Part shown: piece after piece, positions 43,416 through 52,320 of the stretch | Numbering within the stretch: the stretch's first letter is position 1 | How the letters are laid out: each line of letters begins with the position of its first letter | IMG/VR virus record: IMGVR_UViG_3300042868_005520 | Location: 1 to 64,000 of that record | Origin: a virus | DNA: 64,000 nt | Strand: one strand, 5' to 3' | Program-made: the position numbers and the translations under genes | Notes under the pieces: generated by a model | What the model saw: the letters and a program-made list of their open reading frames with translations, nothing else | The model's database searches: none | What the model was told of the DNA's origin: nothing

Positions 43416-44828
43416 ATGAGTCAGACGGAACGAACGATCCTATCGGGACTGCTTAATGATTCTGAATTCTGCAAGAAGACTATTCCATTCTTGCAAGAGG
43501 AATACTTTATTGATCGGGTAGACAAGACGGTTTTTCGTTCTGTTCAGAAGTTTGTGGAAGAGTACAAGGGGGTTCCAAGCAAAGAAGCCCTGCTGATTTC
43601 CATTGAGGGAGACAAGAGTATTAGTGAGGATGAATTCTCGCGATGCAAGACTCTTGTTGGAGAGATGTGCAAGTCTACAAAACAGGATACTGATTGGTTG
43701 GTAAAAACCACCGAGAAGTTCTGTCAAGACAAGGCTATCTACAATGCTATTCTTGAGTCAATTCAAATTATTGACGGCAAAGACAAGACACGCACCCCCT
43801 TGGCTCTTCCCGAAATTCTATCAAAGGCACTTGCTGTTTCCTTTGATACCGATGTGGGTCACGACTTTCTTGAGGACTACGAAGAGCGGTACGAGTTCTA
43901 TCACAGGGTAGAGAAGCGCATTCCGTTTGACTTGGAGATGTTCAACACCATTACCAAGGGCGGTATCTGCTCCAAGACCTTGAATATTTTCATGGCAGGA
44001 ACGGGTGTAGGTAAGAGTGCGTTCATGTGCCATCACGCTGCGGCGTGTCTCATGCAAAACAAGAATGTGCTGTACATTACTCTTGAGATGGCAGAAGAGC
44101 GAATTGCCGAACGCATTGACGCAAACATCATGGATATTTCAATGGAAGACATGACTGACTTGTCTTTGGAAATGTACAAGAAGCGGTTGCAAGCGCACAC
44201 ACGGGGAGTCAGCGGTAAACTCATTGTTAAAGAGTATCCCACATCGTCTGCGAATGCAAATCACTTTCGTATTCTGTTGGACGAGTTGCGAATGAAGAAG
44301 CAGTTTGTTCCCGATATTATATTCATTGACTATATTAATATCTGCTCGTCTTCCCGCTTCAAGAGCGGTGGCACAATTAATTCATACGGATATATCAAGG
44401 CTATTGCCGAAGAGTTGCGTGGCTTGGCAATGGAACGGGATGTTCCTATCATCTCTGCCACACAGACTAATCGTGGTGGCTTCTCGTCTACCGATGTGGA
44501 CTTGACTGATACTGCGGAATCGTTTGGACTTCCTGCAACAGCAGACTTGATGATTGCCCTGATCACCACCGATGAATTGGAAAAGTCGGGACACATCTTG
44601 GTGAAGCAGTTGAAGAACCGATACAATACAAAGGCAGCAAACAAAAAGTTTATTGTGGGGTTGAACTACTCCAAGATGAAGTTCTTTGATGTGGACAGCA
44701 GCGAGTCGGAAGACTTGATGGACGCAAACATCAACAAAAAGGAAACAGACGGCTTTGGAAGTGGTTACGGCAAGGACTTAAAGAGTAAGTTTGATACTAA
44801 GCGTGATACCTCTGATTGGAGTGTGTGA
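43416..44828 (+). CDS. 41: Replicative DNA helicase gp41 (DnaB-like)
   Basis: A 470-residue hexameric 5'-3' helicase (T4: 475). The N-terminal domain is followed by Walker A MAGTGVGKSA (about residues 193-202), ITLEMAEERIAERID and the Walker B IIFIDYINIC, then SATQTNRGG. It unwinds DNA ahead of gp43 and holds the primase gp61, whose gene overlaps by 1 bp. Confidence 0.95.
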   Translation: MSQTERTILSGLLNDSEFCKKTIPFLQEEYFIDRVDKTVFRSVQKFVEEYKGVPSKEALLISIEGDKSISEDEFSRCKTLVGEMCKSTKQDTDWLVKTTEKFCQDKAIYNAILESIQIIDGKDKTRTPLALPEILSKALAVSFDTDVGHDFLEDYEERYEFYHRVEKRIPFDLEMFNTITKGGICSKTLNIFMAGTGVGKSAFMCHHAAACLMQNKNVLYITLEMAEERIAERIDANIMDISMEDMTDLSLEMYKKRLQAHTRGVSGKLIVKEYPTSSANANHFRILLDELRMKKQFVPDIIFIDYINICSSSRFKSGGTINSYGYIKAIAEELRGLAMERDVPIISATQTNRGGFSSTDVDLTDTAESFGLPATADLMIALITTDELEKSGHILVKQLKNRYNTKAANKKFIVGLNYSKMKFFDVDSSESEDLMDANINKKETDGFGSGYGKDLKSKFDTKRDTSDWSV

Positions 44829-45820
44829 TGTCTGCCTACATCGACAAAAAATATATCAACATGGTGTCGCCGCAACTACAGCGGTTCAAGTGGAAGAGTG
44901 CAGAACTAGCCAATTGCCGATGTCCTCTTTGCGGAGACTCACAACGCAACAAGACAAAGGCTCGTGGTTTTTTCTTTCCGAAGAAGAACGACTACTTTTT
45001 TAAATGCCACAACTGTGGTATTGGTCACTCCATGTATCGGTTCTTGCAGTTCGTGGCTCCTGCTCTTGCACACGAGTACGCGCTTGAGCGGTGGCGCAAC
45101 GGCGAGAACGGAAAAAGTAATTATGTAAAGCCTGACGAGCAGATTCTTGCCCTGCCAAAAGCGGATATCCGTCTGCCAAAAATTGCATCGCTTCCCACCG
45201 ATCATCCCGCACAGAAATATTTGGAGTCTCGCAAGGTTCCACACCTTGACCGTTTCTATTTTTCAAATAGTTTTGGTGATTGGGTTAGATCCATTGACCC
45301 TACATACCTTACCGTTCCGAATGACGAGCGTATCGTTATACCGTTCGTGAACAAAGCAGGGGATCTCGTAGCAGCGCAAGGACGCAGCCTAAGTGGTTCC
45401 AAGAATGCCATCCGATACATCACCGTGAAGTTCTGCAAAGACGGCAGAGCCATTTACGGCGAAGATCGTTTGGACTACTCTAGGAGAGTCTATGCAGTTG
45501 AAGGTCCGATTGATTCTGTATTTTTGGATAATGGCATTGCTTTGGCAGGTTGCGAACTCGCCCACGCTACTAAACTCTTTAGTGATTGCGTTATTGTATA
45601 CGATAATGAGCCTCGCAACACGGAGATTGTCGCCAAAGTGCAAGAAGCCATCTCCGCAGGGTACACCGTATGCGTGTGGTCTGACAGCGTAGACGAGAAA
45701 GACATTAACGACATGGTGCTTGCAGGACGCACACCACAAGAAGTTCAGAAGTTGATTGACGAGTGTTCGTGTAGTGGTCTTGTTGCCCATGCACGGTTTT
45801 CACAATGGAGGATGCGATGA
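44828..45820 (+). CDS. 61: DNA primase gp61
   Basis: A 330-residue DnaG-type primase (T4: 342). The N-terminal zinc finger is CRCPLCGDS (about residues 29-37) with KCHNCG (about residues 59-64). The Toprim part contains VYAVEGPIDSVFLD and VIVYDNEPRN. It makes primers within the gp41-gp61 primosome. Start at the ATG overlapping the gp41 stop. Confidence 0.94.
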   Translation: MSAYIDKKYINMVSPQLQRFKWKSAELANCRCPLCGDSQRNKTKARGFFFPKKNDYFFKCHNCGIGHSMYRFLQFVAPALAHEYALERWRNGENGKSNYVKPDEQILALPKADIRLPKIASLPTDHPAQKYLESRKVPHLDRFYFSNSFGDWVRSIDPTYLTVPNDERIVIPFVNKAGDLVAAQGRSLSGSKNAIRYITVKFCKDGRAIYGEDRLDYSRRVYAVEGPIDSVFLDNGIALAGCELAHATKLFSDCVIVYDNEPRNTEIVAKVQEAISAGYTVCVWSDSVDEKDINDMVLAGRTPQEVQKLIDECSCSGLVAHARFSQWRMR

Positions 45821-46500
45821 AAGAAGTAAAGGTTCTTGATAACGGATTCGTGCAGTATGTTTCTCATATGGGAAATGATTTAACTGTTGCAAATGCAGCG
45901 CGTGTATCGTTTCACAAGATTAGCGAAGAGTTCACCGACAAGGACGGTAAACTTATTAACTATCTTGCCAAGCACAAGCATTGGACTCCGTTCGCCCATC
46001 CACAAATCACACTGCGGATCAAGGCTCCCATCTTTGTTCGCACCCAACTCTTTAAACATAAAGTTGGCATGACTGAGAATGAAGTAAGCCGCCGCTATGT
46101 TTCCGATCCACCCGTGGTGTACCTTCCTCGTTGGCGTGGCAAGCCTACAGGTGGAGCCAAACAAGGCTCCGAAGACTTTATGCCTATAGATGACGAGTAC
46201 AACACTGTGAATCGACACTACGAAATAACGGTGCGGGAATGCCTACTAACCTATGATGAACTCCTGAAGCGGGGCGTGGCTCCCGAACAGGCTCGTGCGG
46301 TGCTGCCACAGGGAACCTATACCGAATGGTGGTGGACGGGATCGCTCTCGGCATTCGCAAGAGTGTACTCACAACGCAGTGATTCTCATGCACAATGGGA
46401 ATGTCAAGAGTACGCCTCCGCAATAGCAGCAGTAATCTCTCCACTATTCCCCCATTCTTGGGGTGCTTTAACCGCCAAGCCACCCATCTCCCTCGCCTAA
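45817..46500 (+). CDS. thyX: Flavin-dependent thymidylate synthase ThyX
   Basis: A 227-residue ThyX, which methylates dUMP to dTMP with FAD and NADPH. The signature normally written RHR-X7/8-S is here KHK-X8-S in LFKHKVGMTENEVSRRY. The C-terminal EYASAIAAVISPLFP and PQGTYTEWWWTGS are typical. It replaces the Td synthase of T4. It overlaps the primase by 4 bp and its stop is close to the tail-fibre block. Confidence 0.9.
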   Translation: MKEVKVLDNGFVQYVSHMGNDLTVANAARVSFHKISEEFTDKDGKLINYLAKHKHWTPFAHPQITLRIKAPIFVRTQLFKHKVGMTENEVSRRYVSDPPVVYLPRWRGKPTGGAKQGSEDFMPIDDEYNTVNRHYEITVRECLLTYDELLKRGVAPEQARAVLPQGTYTEWWWTGSLSAFARVYSQRSDSHAQWECQEYASAIAAVISPLFPHSWGALTAKPPISLA

Positions 46501-46503
46501 ATA
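46497..46503 (+). promoter_or_regulatory. Late-type box CTAAATA, 5 nt before ATG
   Basis: CTAAATA overlaps the ThyX stop and is followed by exactly 5 nt, then the ATG of the collagen-like gene. No Shine-Dalgarno of normal spacing. Confidence 0.5.
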
Positions 46504-46508
46504 CGGGG

Positions 46509-48170
46509 ATGACCGATTCACCTAGTTCAAACTCACCCACAGAGCCGCGCCGAACTGCTGCCATTTCCAGTGGTAAGTATTCATCGGGTTCTGTATTTCG
46601 TTTAGTACGGGAGATCCGTGGTTCCGCGTACTCTGTGGGTGACGAGTTTATTCTTTCAGAAGAGCAGGACTGCTTTAATCCTAGCATTCTACGGCTTGGT
46701 GGCGTTGGCGAAAACTATTTTGCTGACCCAAGTGGTCGCCCTCTTAAAATTGAAGCGGGAGACAAGCAGATTGATTCTATTTTTCAATTGGTAGAACCCA
46801 CTGCTGTACCATTACTAGAAGAAATTAAAGTGGTTTCGCCTCCTGTACGAAATGTTTCAGAGACAGAGTTTTCTGCATTCCGTTCAGGGTTGGCTGATCT
46901 ACTCACTGAGATTTCTGCTGTTACGCCCACACAAGGTGAACGAGGCGAACGGGGTACTCGTGGATACACAGGTGTTCAGGGAGCAAAAGGCGATAAGGGT
47001 GACAAGGGAGATCAGGGAGAACAAGGACAAGCAGGAATCACTGGTGAACGGGGACAGCAAGGTGAGCAGGGAGTTGCTGGTGTTCAGGGTGATAAGGGAG
47101 ACAAAGGCGATACGGGTAGTAGTGGTGCTGATGGAGTGCAAGGAGTTCAAGGCAACAAGGGTGATAAGGGTGATCGCGGAGATCAGGGGCTGCAAGGAGT
47201 TCAGGGCAAGAAGGGCGACACGGGAGTTGCAGGTAAAAAAGGAGACAAGGGCGACAAGGGAGATCGCGGTGAGCAAGGACTTCGCGGTGTTAGTGGTGCG
47301 CGAGGCGAAGCAGGAGTAGCAGGAGTAGCAGGTAAACGCGGTGCTGATGGTGCTGACGGCAAGGCGGGAGTCAAGGGAGTCCGAGGAGCCAAGGGAGATA
47401 AAGGCAGCACTGGCGATTCAGGTATTGTTTCTGCTAAGTTTCCACTTGTTTATGACGCAGCCGAAAAAACCATCTCAATTGATGAGGCACGGCTAGACAA
47501 AATTCTCAAGAAGATTCTTGGCGGCGGCAAGGTGTCTCCACAAGACATGGGTTGGCTTGCGTCCACGGGTGGTGGCGGCAAGGTGGCTGTGCACATTAAC
47601 GGCTCCAAGATTACTCCTGATGTTCGCACACTAGACTTTACAGGCGCAGGAGTCACGGCTTCCAAGGTTGGTGGCAAGGTCACCATTAATTTTACAGGCA
47701 CAGGTGGTGGAACCGCCGCAGCAGGAACAAACTTCTACTATCGAGAAAATCCACCTGTTGCGATTGATGGAGTTACTATTGGTTCTCGTTGGATGGACTC
47801 CGACAACGGACAAGAGTACATCTACATTAATGACGGAAATACTCAGCAGTGGGTGCAGCCAGCAATTCCAAATGTAATATCAAGTGTTGTTCACACCGTT
47901 GTGACTATTAGTGCCGCAACTTACGAGGCAAGCAATCTAGACTATTACATTGGGGTTAGTTCTGGAGTTCCATCAACTATTACTCTGCCTGAAGGACCAG
48001 CATACGGGCGAGAGGTAATAATTAAAGATGAATCAGGGCAGTCAAACACCTACCCTATCACGGTGGTTGGTGCAGATTCCGCTCTCATAGATAATCAGGC
48101 TGGTGTTACTATTGATACCAACAATAGAGCAATTCATTTTATATACAACAGTGGATGGAGAATAATATAA
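46509..48170 (+). CDS. Collagen-like tail fibre/adhesin
   Basis: A 553-residue protein. A 140-residue head is followed by about 54 Gly-X-Y triplets (46935-47423), with many GDKGDKGD and GEQG units, a trimeric collagen-like rod. The C-terminal 250 residues are beta-rich (KVAVHINGSKITPDV, WRII at the end), probably the knob. It would bind the host surface. The in-frame ATG at 46395 lies inside thyX and is not favoured. Confidence 0.85.
   Translation: MTDSPSSNSPTEPRRTAAISSGKYSSGSVFRLVREIRGSAYSVGDEFILSEEQDCFNPSILRLGGVGENYFADPSGRPLKIEAGDKQIDSIFQLVEPTAVPLLEEIKVVSPPVRNVSETEFSAFRSGLADLLTEISAVTPTQGERGERGTRGYTGVQGAKGDKGDKGDQGEQGQAGITGERGQQGEQGVAGVQGDKGDKGDTGSSGADGVQGVQGNKGDKGDRGDQGLQGVQGKKGDTGVAGKKGDKGDKGDRGEQGLRGVSGARGEAGVAGVAGKRGADGADGKAGVKGVRGAKGDKGSTGDSGIVSAKFPLVYDAAEKTISIDEARLDKILKKILGGGKVSPQDMGWLASTGGGGKVAVHINGSKITPDVRTLDFTGAGVTASKVGGKVTINFTGTGGGTAAAGTNFYYRENPPVAIDGVTIGSRWMDSDNGQEYIYINDGNTQQWVQPAIPNVISSVVHTVVTISAATYEASNLDYYIGVSSGVPSTITLPEGPAYGREVIIKDESGQSNTYPITVVGADSALIDNQAGVTIDTNNRAIHFIYNSGWRII
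46935..47423 (+). repeat. Collagen Gly-X-Y repeat region
   Basis: About 54 triplets coding Gly-X-Y, rich in GDK, GEQ and GVQ. Nucleotide repetition (GGTGATAAGGGTGA-like units) makes it prone to copy-number change. Confidence 0.9.
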
Positions 48171-48174
48171 TTCC

Positions 48175-48606
48175 ATGCCACTAGATTTCCCCCCATCACC
48201 AAGCGTAAACAATACCTACTCCTTTGGCGGAAAAACATGGAAGTGGAATGGTGCTGCATGGGAGGTATTTTTCAGTATTGATAGCGGTGCTGCTGTCGTG
48301 GGCACTTCATTTGAAGTGGAAGTAACTGCTGGAGCAACTCAATACATTATTGGATTACCTAATAATGTGGTGATAGGCAGTGGAATCAGCACAAATTATT
48401 TGAATTTTGCTAATGGATCCACCTTTTCGGGAAACTCTTCAGGCGTAACTCTTTCTAATACTTTGAATGTTTCGGGTGATCTAAATATAGCAGGACGACT
48501 CCTCGTAGATGGGGTCATTGTCAGCAAATCAGGATTCAGTGGATTTACTGGAAACGGTATAGTTGAGCCAGTAACTGATGTAGACCTAGACGGAGGAGAA
48601 TTCTAA
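48175..48606 (+). CDS. Short tail fibre-like protein
   Basis: A 143-residue protein. FPPSPSVNNTYSFGGKTWKW then NGAAWEVF is a common phage-fibre N-terminal module. The end, TDVDLDGGEF, is a variant of the closing DGGxF/Y found in three other genes here. TAATATA lies 5 nt before the ATG and no good ribosome binding site is near (GGAG is 15 nt away). Confidence 0.75.
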   Translation: MPLDFPPSPSVNNTYSFGGKTWKWNGAAWEVFFSIDSGAAVVGTSFEVEVTAGATQYIIGLPNNVVIGSGISTNYLNFANGSTFSGNSSGVTLSNTLNVSGDLNIAGRLLVDGVIVSKSGFSGFTGNGIVEPVTDVDLDGGEF

Positions 48607-48607
48607 A

Positions 48608-50089
48608 ATGGCAATTATCCGTATAAAACGATCAACAGGAACCAATTTACCATCAGGTCTTACCTTTGGCGAGTTGGCGTTTGTGCAAGGCAGTGGAGCC
48701 ACCGCAAATCGTTTGTATATTGCAGGTAGTTCAGGTGGAACCGCATGGGTCGGCGCAGAGATTCTCAATTCTCCCATCTATTGGAGTGGACTAACTGCAC
48801 AAACCACTCTTGCAACCATTTCTGCAACCGAAAACCGAATTGTTGCTGGTGGTGGTGTAACATTTGCATCAGATATAACAGTAAATATTAGTGCAGGTAA
48901 ATATTTTGGAAAGTATACTCGCGGAGACATTATTCCCGCAACAGGAAAAACTGTTAAAGAAGTGGTAGAGTTGTCACTTAGTGAAGTGATTACACCCCTG
49001 ATAACTATTGTCCCATCAGGAACTATTGATTTTGGTCAGACATCTGGAAGCATCTCCCTTGCTGTTACCTACACCATCAAGACCGCAGGAGCAAGCGCAG
49101 CAGGTTCCACGCTAGAATTCCAGTATAACGGTGCTGCAAGTTGGACAACTCTATCTACTGCCCTAAAGGATGATGCCAAGGGAACGGATCAGCAATACAC
49201 TGGTTCATTCACGCATAACACATGGAATCGTGCGAGTGATGCGGGATCTGGTGGTACATACGGAACCACAGTATTCAACTACAGATACACCATTCACGAC
49301 ACATTCGGTGCAACCGCAACCATATCAACAACGAGAACTCCTGGAGGTGCATCTTCTCCAACTGTTGACACTTTTGTTGCTGCTGGAAATGTGTCTGCTC
49401 CCGAAACCAATACCGTGCGAGAAAAAGGAAATACTTACTCCACCATTACAGCCACTTTAAGAAGAGTGAATCAGTATGTTCCTCTGACATTCTGGAAACT
49501 CCAATACAGAGAAAATGGCATTGGTGCATACGCAGACACAAACACGCCTTCTGCTGGTTTTCAAGCAGTTAGCGGAAATCCTGGCACTGTTTCTATCAGT
49601 ACCAATCACGCCCCTGCTAACACAGTGAATCGGGTTGACTATCAAGTTGTGGTTCGTGATCAGTATAGAGACACGATAAACGCAAATGGTGTAGATGTCA
49701 CTCCAACACCTAATCCTGGTGTATCTTTTGGTTACAAGATATTCTACGGGGCAACCGCTTCCATTCCAACGAATTCGGCGGGTGTGCGTACTCTTCCTGG
49801 TGTAAGCATGGCAAGCGGAACCAATGCGTTCCCTAATCCATTCACACTGAACAGCGGAATTGCATTTAAAAACTTTGTTATTGCCTTGCCTACAAACATA
49901 ACCGTATTAACACAAGCAGATTTGGAAGCAATTAGCGCAAGTCCAGGCTACGCACTAAGCGGTTCGCTGACCGCTGTTAATGATGTAGCAGGAAACTCTA
50001 AAAATTATAATGTGTATACCCTGACGAACGGAAGTACCTATGCCGAAAATCACCGTCATGTCATAACAACCACAGGAACGGTAGCCTAA
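48608..50089 (+). CDS. Tail fibre/structural protein with Mtd-like N-domain
   Basis: A 493-residue beta-rich protein. The N-terminus (IIRIKRSTGTNLPSGLTFGE, then RLYIAGSSGGTAWVGAEI) is like the N-domain of phage tropism determinants and is shared with 52321, 53230 and 55908. The middle and end are Thr/Ser/Gly-rich with Ig-like strands. It has a strong GGAGGAG site 1 nt after the previous stop. Confidence 0.75.
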   Translation: MAIIRIKRSTGTNLPSGLTFGELAFVQGSGATANRLYIAGSSGGTAWVGAEILNSPIYWSGLTAQTTLATISATENRIVAGGGVTFASDITVNISAGKYFGKYTRGDIIPATGKTVKEVVELSLSEVITPLITIVPSGTIDFGQTSGSISLAVTYTIKTAGASAAGSTLEFQYNGAASWTTLSTALKDDAKGTDQQYTGSFTHNTWNRASDAGSGGTYGTTVFNYRYTIHDTFGATATISTTRTPGGASSPTVDTFVAAGNVSAPETNTVREKGNTYSTITATLRRVNQYVPLTFWKLQYRENGIGAYADTNTPSAGFQAVSGNPGTVSISTNHAPANTVNRVDYQVVVRDQYRDTINANGVDVTPTPNPGVSFGYKIFYGATASIPTNSAGVRTLPGVSMASGTNAFPNPFTLNSGIAFKNFVIALPTNITVLTQADLEAISASPGYALSGSLTAVNDVAGNSKNYNVYTLTNGSTYAENHRHVITTTGTVA

Positions 50090-50090
50090 T

Positions 50091-52055
50091 ATGCCACTTC
50101 ATCAATTCACAAGCGGTCTTCAATTAGGATACGGAATACAGCCCGTAAATCCTGTTCCTGTTGATTCATTTTCTGGTCCATATGCTGCGGGAACAACCAC
50201 TGCCGCAGTTGAATTGGCAAATGCCACCATTCCTGCTGCCCTGCGATTCTTGTCACTTGAAGTACGAATTTTGGCTCCTTATGAGGGTGCAACCCTTGCA
50301 TACAAGTACTGGTATCGTGGCAGTACAGCAGATAATGGACTTGTAGAATTTTCGTCTGCTTCCAATTCCACTGATTCTGGAGTAACACTAGCAGTCGCTG
50401 GCGCAGGAATTGTGCTGTCTCCCGCAGGAGGAACAGGAACAGTTACATTTATCAATAATGGTGTGTTGTCATTCAACGGCAATACTGGTGCTGTTAGTGG
50501 TGCTTCACTTGGTGCAAACACCTTTACGGCACTCAATACCTTTAATGCAGGTATCACCACATCATCTATTTACGCTTCGACAGGATCCACTTTTGGTGCA
50601 CGAGTTGATGTTGCTGGTGTTCTTGATGTTGCTGGTGGTGTCACACTAGAAGCAACTCTTGATGTAACTAGTGTTGCTAAATTCAATAGCAATGTTACTC
50701 TCGGCGATGAAGTTGCAGATATTATAACCGTAAATGGTCGGTTTATAGCAAATGCAGGTATTACAGCAAATGCAGGTATTACTACAGCATTCATCTACGC
50801 TTCCACAGGATCCACTTTCGGTGGAACCCTCGTAGTAAACGGTGGAGCAACCTTTGCCGCGACAGATCACTCTGGTGTTGCTAGATTTGCAGCAGGACTC
50901 ACCACAAGTACTCTTGATGTTGTGGGCATCTCCAGGTTTGCAGGTGGTTCAACCTTCTCAGGCATCGCTACATTCACTTCTGGTATTACTACTTCATTCG
51001 TCTACGCTTCGACTGGTTCTACCTTTGGCGCACGAGTCGATGTTGCAGGTGTTCTTGATGTTGTTGGTGGTGTCACACTAGAAAATACTCTTGATGTTAG
51101 TGGTGTAGCGCGGTTCACCGTAGGTATTACCACATCAACTCTTAATTCTTCAGGAGCAATTAGAGCCAACGGAGGACTGACTGCTTCCACTCTTGATGTT
51201 CAGGGTGTTTCCAAGTTTGCAGGTGGAGCAACATTCGCTTCCCCTGCTGATTTTGCTTCTGCTGCCAAATTTGCTGTGGGGTTGACCTCTAGCGGAGATG
51301 TGGTTGTTGGTTCTGCTGGTACCGTACTCAAGACAAACGGCGATGCCACCATTGGTGCAACTCTCACGGTGAACGGAAACTTCTTTGTTGCAGGAACACT
51401 GACCACTGTTAACCGAACCGATCTTTCCATTGACGATAAGACCATTACTCTTGGTAGAACTCTTGCAGATGATGCTCTTGCAGACGGTGGTGGACTGTCT
51501 CTCAATGGATCATCTCCTAGAACACTCACTTGGAGCAACAGTGCCGATGCGTGGACAAGCAACGACAACTTTAATGTTACTACTGGTTACGGCTACAAGG
51601 TAAACAACACCACAGCCCTTGCTTCAGGCATGGTTCACGGGTTGAGTGCTTCGACAGGAATAATTACTGGTGGTACATGGGCAGCAAACCTGATTGGTCT
51701 TACCTACGGGGGAACAAACAAGGATCTATCGGGAGCGGCTGCTTTTGGAGTTGTATACAAAGATGCCGACAGTATGGAAGTCACGGCAGCAGGAACTTCA
51801 GGACAAATTCTAAAGTCCAACGGTTCTGCTGCCCCAACATGGATAGATGTGACTTCTCTGTCTGGTCTAACAGCAGCAAAGGTCAAAACCACCGCCACGA
51901 ATACCGCAGGAACATACTTCCTTACATTCGTAACGGCTGCTTCAGACTCTACTGATCTGTTTGTTGATACCACCACAGGCGTAACCTACGATGCAAACAC
52001 AGGTTTATTGTCCTGCACAAAGTTAGAAGCACTTGTTGATGGTGGTACATTTTGA
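50091..52055 (+). CDS. Repetitive tail fibre protein
   Basis: A 654-residue fibre. It contains two full copies and a partial copy of a 34-codon module (STGSTFGARVDVAGVLDV) and many shorter GLTTS(T/L)LDV units that form a beta-solenoid-like shaft. A second block (NGNFFVAGTLTTVNRTDL, then IDDKTITLG and ADGGGLSLNG) is typical of marine T4-like fibres. It ends EALVDGGTF. No close ribosome binding site; a CCTAAT precedes ATG. Confidence 0.8.
   Translation: MPLHQFTSGLQLGYGIQPVNPVPVDSFSGPYAAGTTTAAVELANATIPAALRFLSLEVRILAPYEGATLAYKYWYRGSTADNGLVEFSSASNSTDSGVTLAVAGAGIVLSPAGGTGTVTFINNGVLSFNGNTGAVSGASLGANTFTALNTFNAGITTSSIYASTGSTFGARVDVAGVLDVAGGVTLEATLDVTSVAKFNSNVTLGDEVADIITVNGRFIANAGITANAGITTAFIYASTGSTFGGTLVVNGGATFAATDHSGVARFAAGLTTSTLDVVGISRFAGGSTFSGIATFTSGITTSFVYASTGSTFGARVDVAGVLDVVGGVTLENTLDVSGVARFTVGITTSTLNSSGAIRANGGLTASTLDVQGVSKFAGGATFASPADFASAAKFAVGLTSSGDVVVGSAGTVLKTNGDATIGATLTVNGNFFVAGTLTTVNRTDLSIDDKTITLGRTLADDALADGGGLSLNGSSPRTLTWSNSADAWTSNDNFNVTTGYGYKVNNTTALASGMVHGLSASTGIITGGTWAANLIGLTYGGTNKDLSGAAAFGVVYKDADSMEVTAAGTSGQILKSNGSAAPTWIDVTSLSGLTAAKVKTTATNTAGTYFLTFVTAASDSTDLFVDTTTGVTYDANTGLLSCTKLEALVDGGTF
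50550..50651 (+). repeat. 34-codon fibre module, copy 1
   Basis: A 102 nt unit beginning GGTATCACC and ending CACACTAGAA, coding SIYASTGSTFGARVDVAGVL. Copies 2 and 3 lie at 50982-51083 and 54349-54450, and a truncated one at about 50774-50824. Confidence 0.85.
50982..51083 (+). repeat. 34-codon fibre module, copy 2
   Basis: A 102 nt copy in the same gene as copy 1, coding SFVYASTGSTFGARVDVAGV and differing mainly at third codon positions. Confidence 0.85.
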
Positions 52056-52076
52056 TCACCTAGTTTGATCGCCTAG
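52051..52076 (+). repeat. Tandem 13-mer at a fibre stop codon
   Basis: TTTGATC(A/G)CCTAG occurs twice in direct tandem (52051-52063 and 52064-52076), with one mismatch. The first unit contains the fibre gene stop. It lies in the 41 nt gap before a small coiled-coil gene. Confidence 0.8.
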
Positions 52077-52096
52077 ATAGAGTGAAAGGCTTTACT

Positions 52097-52312
52097 ATGA
52101 ACGAACCAAATTACAATGAGACTGTTGTGATTCCGTTGCTTCAGAAGAAGTTTCAGGAACTCACTAACGCAAATCTAGTATTGGAGGCTAATCTTCTTGT
52201 GGAAAAGGAGAAAAATGCCTATTTACAAAAGCAGATAGCGTACATTCGTGGCGACACGCCACCAAAGAAAAAGAAAAAAGATGACTTGGTGATAGACGGC
52301 AACTCCGTCTAA
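52097..52312 (+). CDS. Small coiled-coil protein (paralogue of 55368)
   Basis: A 71-residue helical protein starting MNEPNYNETVVIPLLQKKFQ, with a basic end. Its first 45 residues match the N-terminus of the protein at 55368-55886 (NET(I/V)(L/V)IPLL pattern, AN, EA.LL). Each lies directly downstream of a fibre gene. A chaperone or fibre-assembly role is only a guess. Confidence 0.7.
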   Translation: MNEPNYNETVVIPLLQKKFQELTNANLVLEANLLVEKEKNAYLQKQIAYIRGDTPPKKKKKDDLVIDGNSV

Positions 52313-52320
52313 AATATTTA

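Noticed and set aside
46395-46508. Longer start for the collagen-like gene
   Set aside because: It would lie inside thyX, adding a basic, low-quality N-terminus; the ATG at 46509 follows the thyX stop.
46935-47423. CRISPR-like repeat array
   Set aside because: The repetition is Gly-X-Y protein coding with no spacer structure.
50107-50388. Minus-strand frame opposite the fibre gene
   Set aside because: Shadow of the plus-strand fibre coding sequence with no signals of its own.
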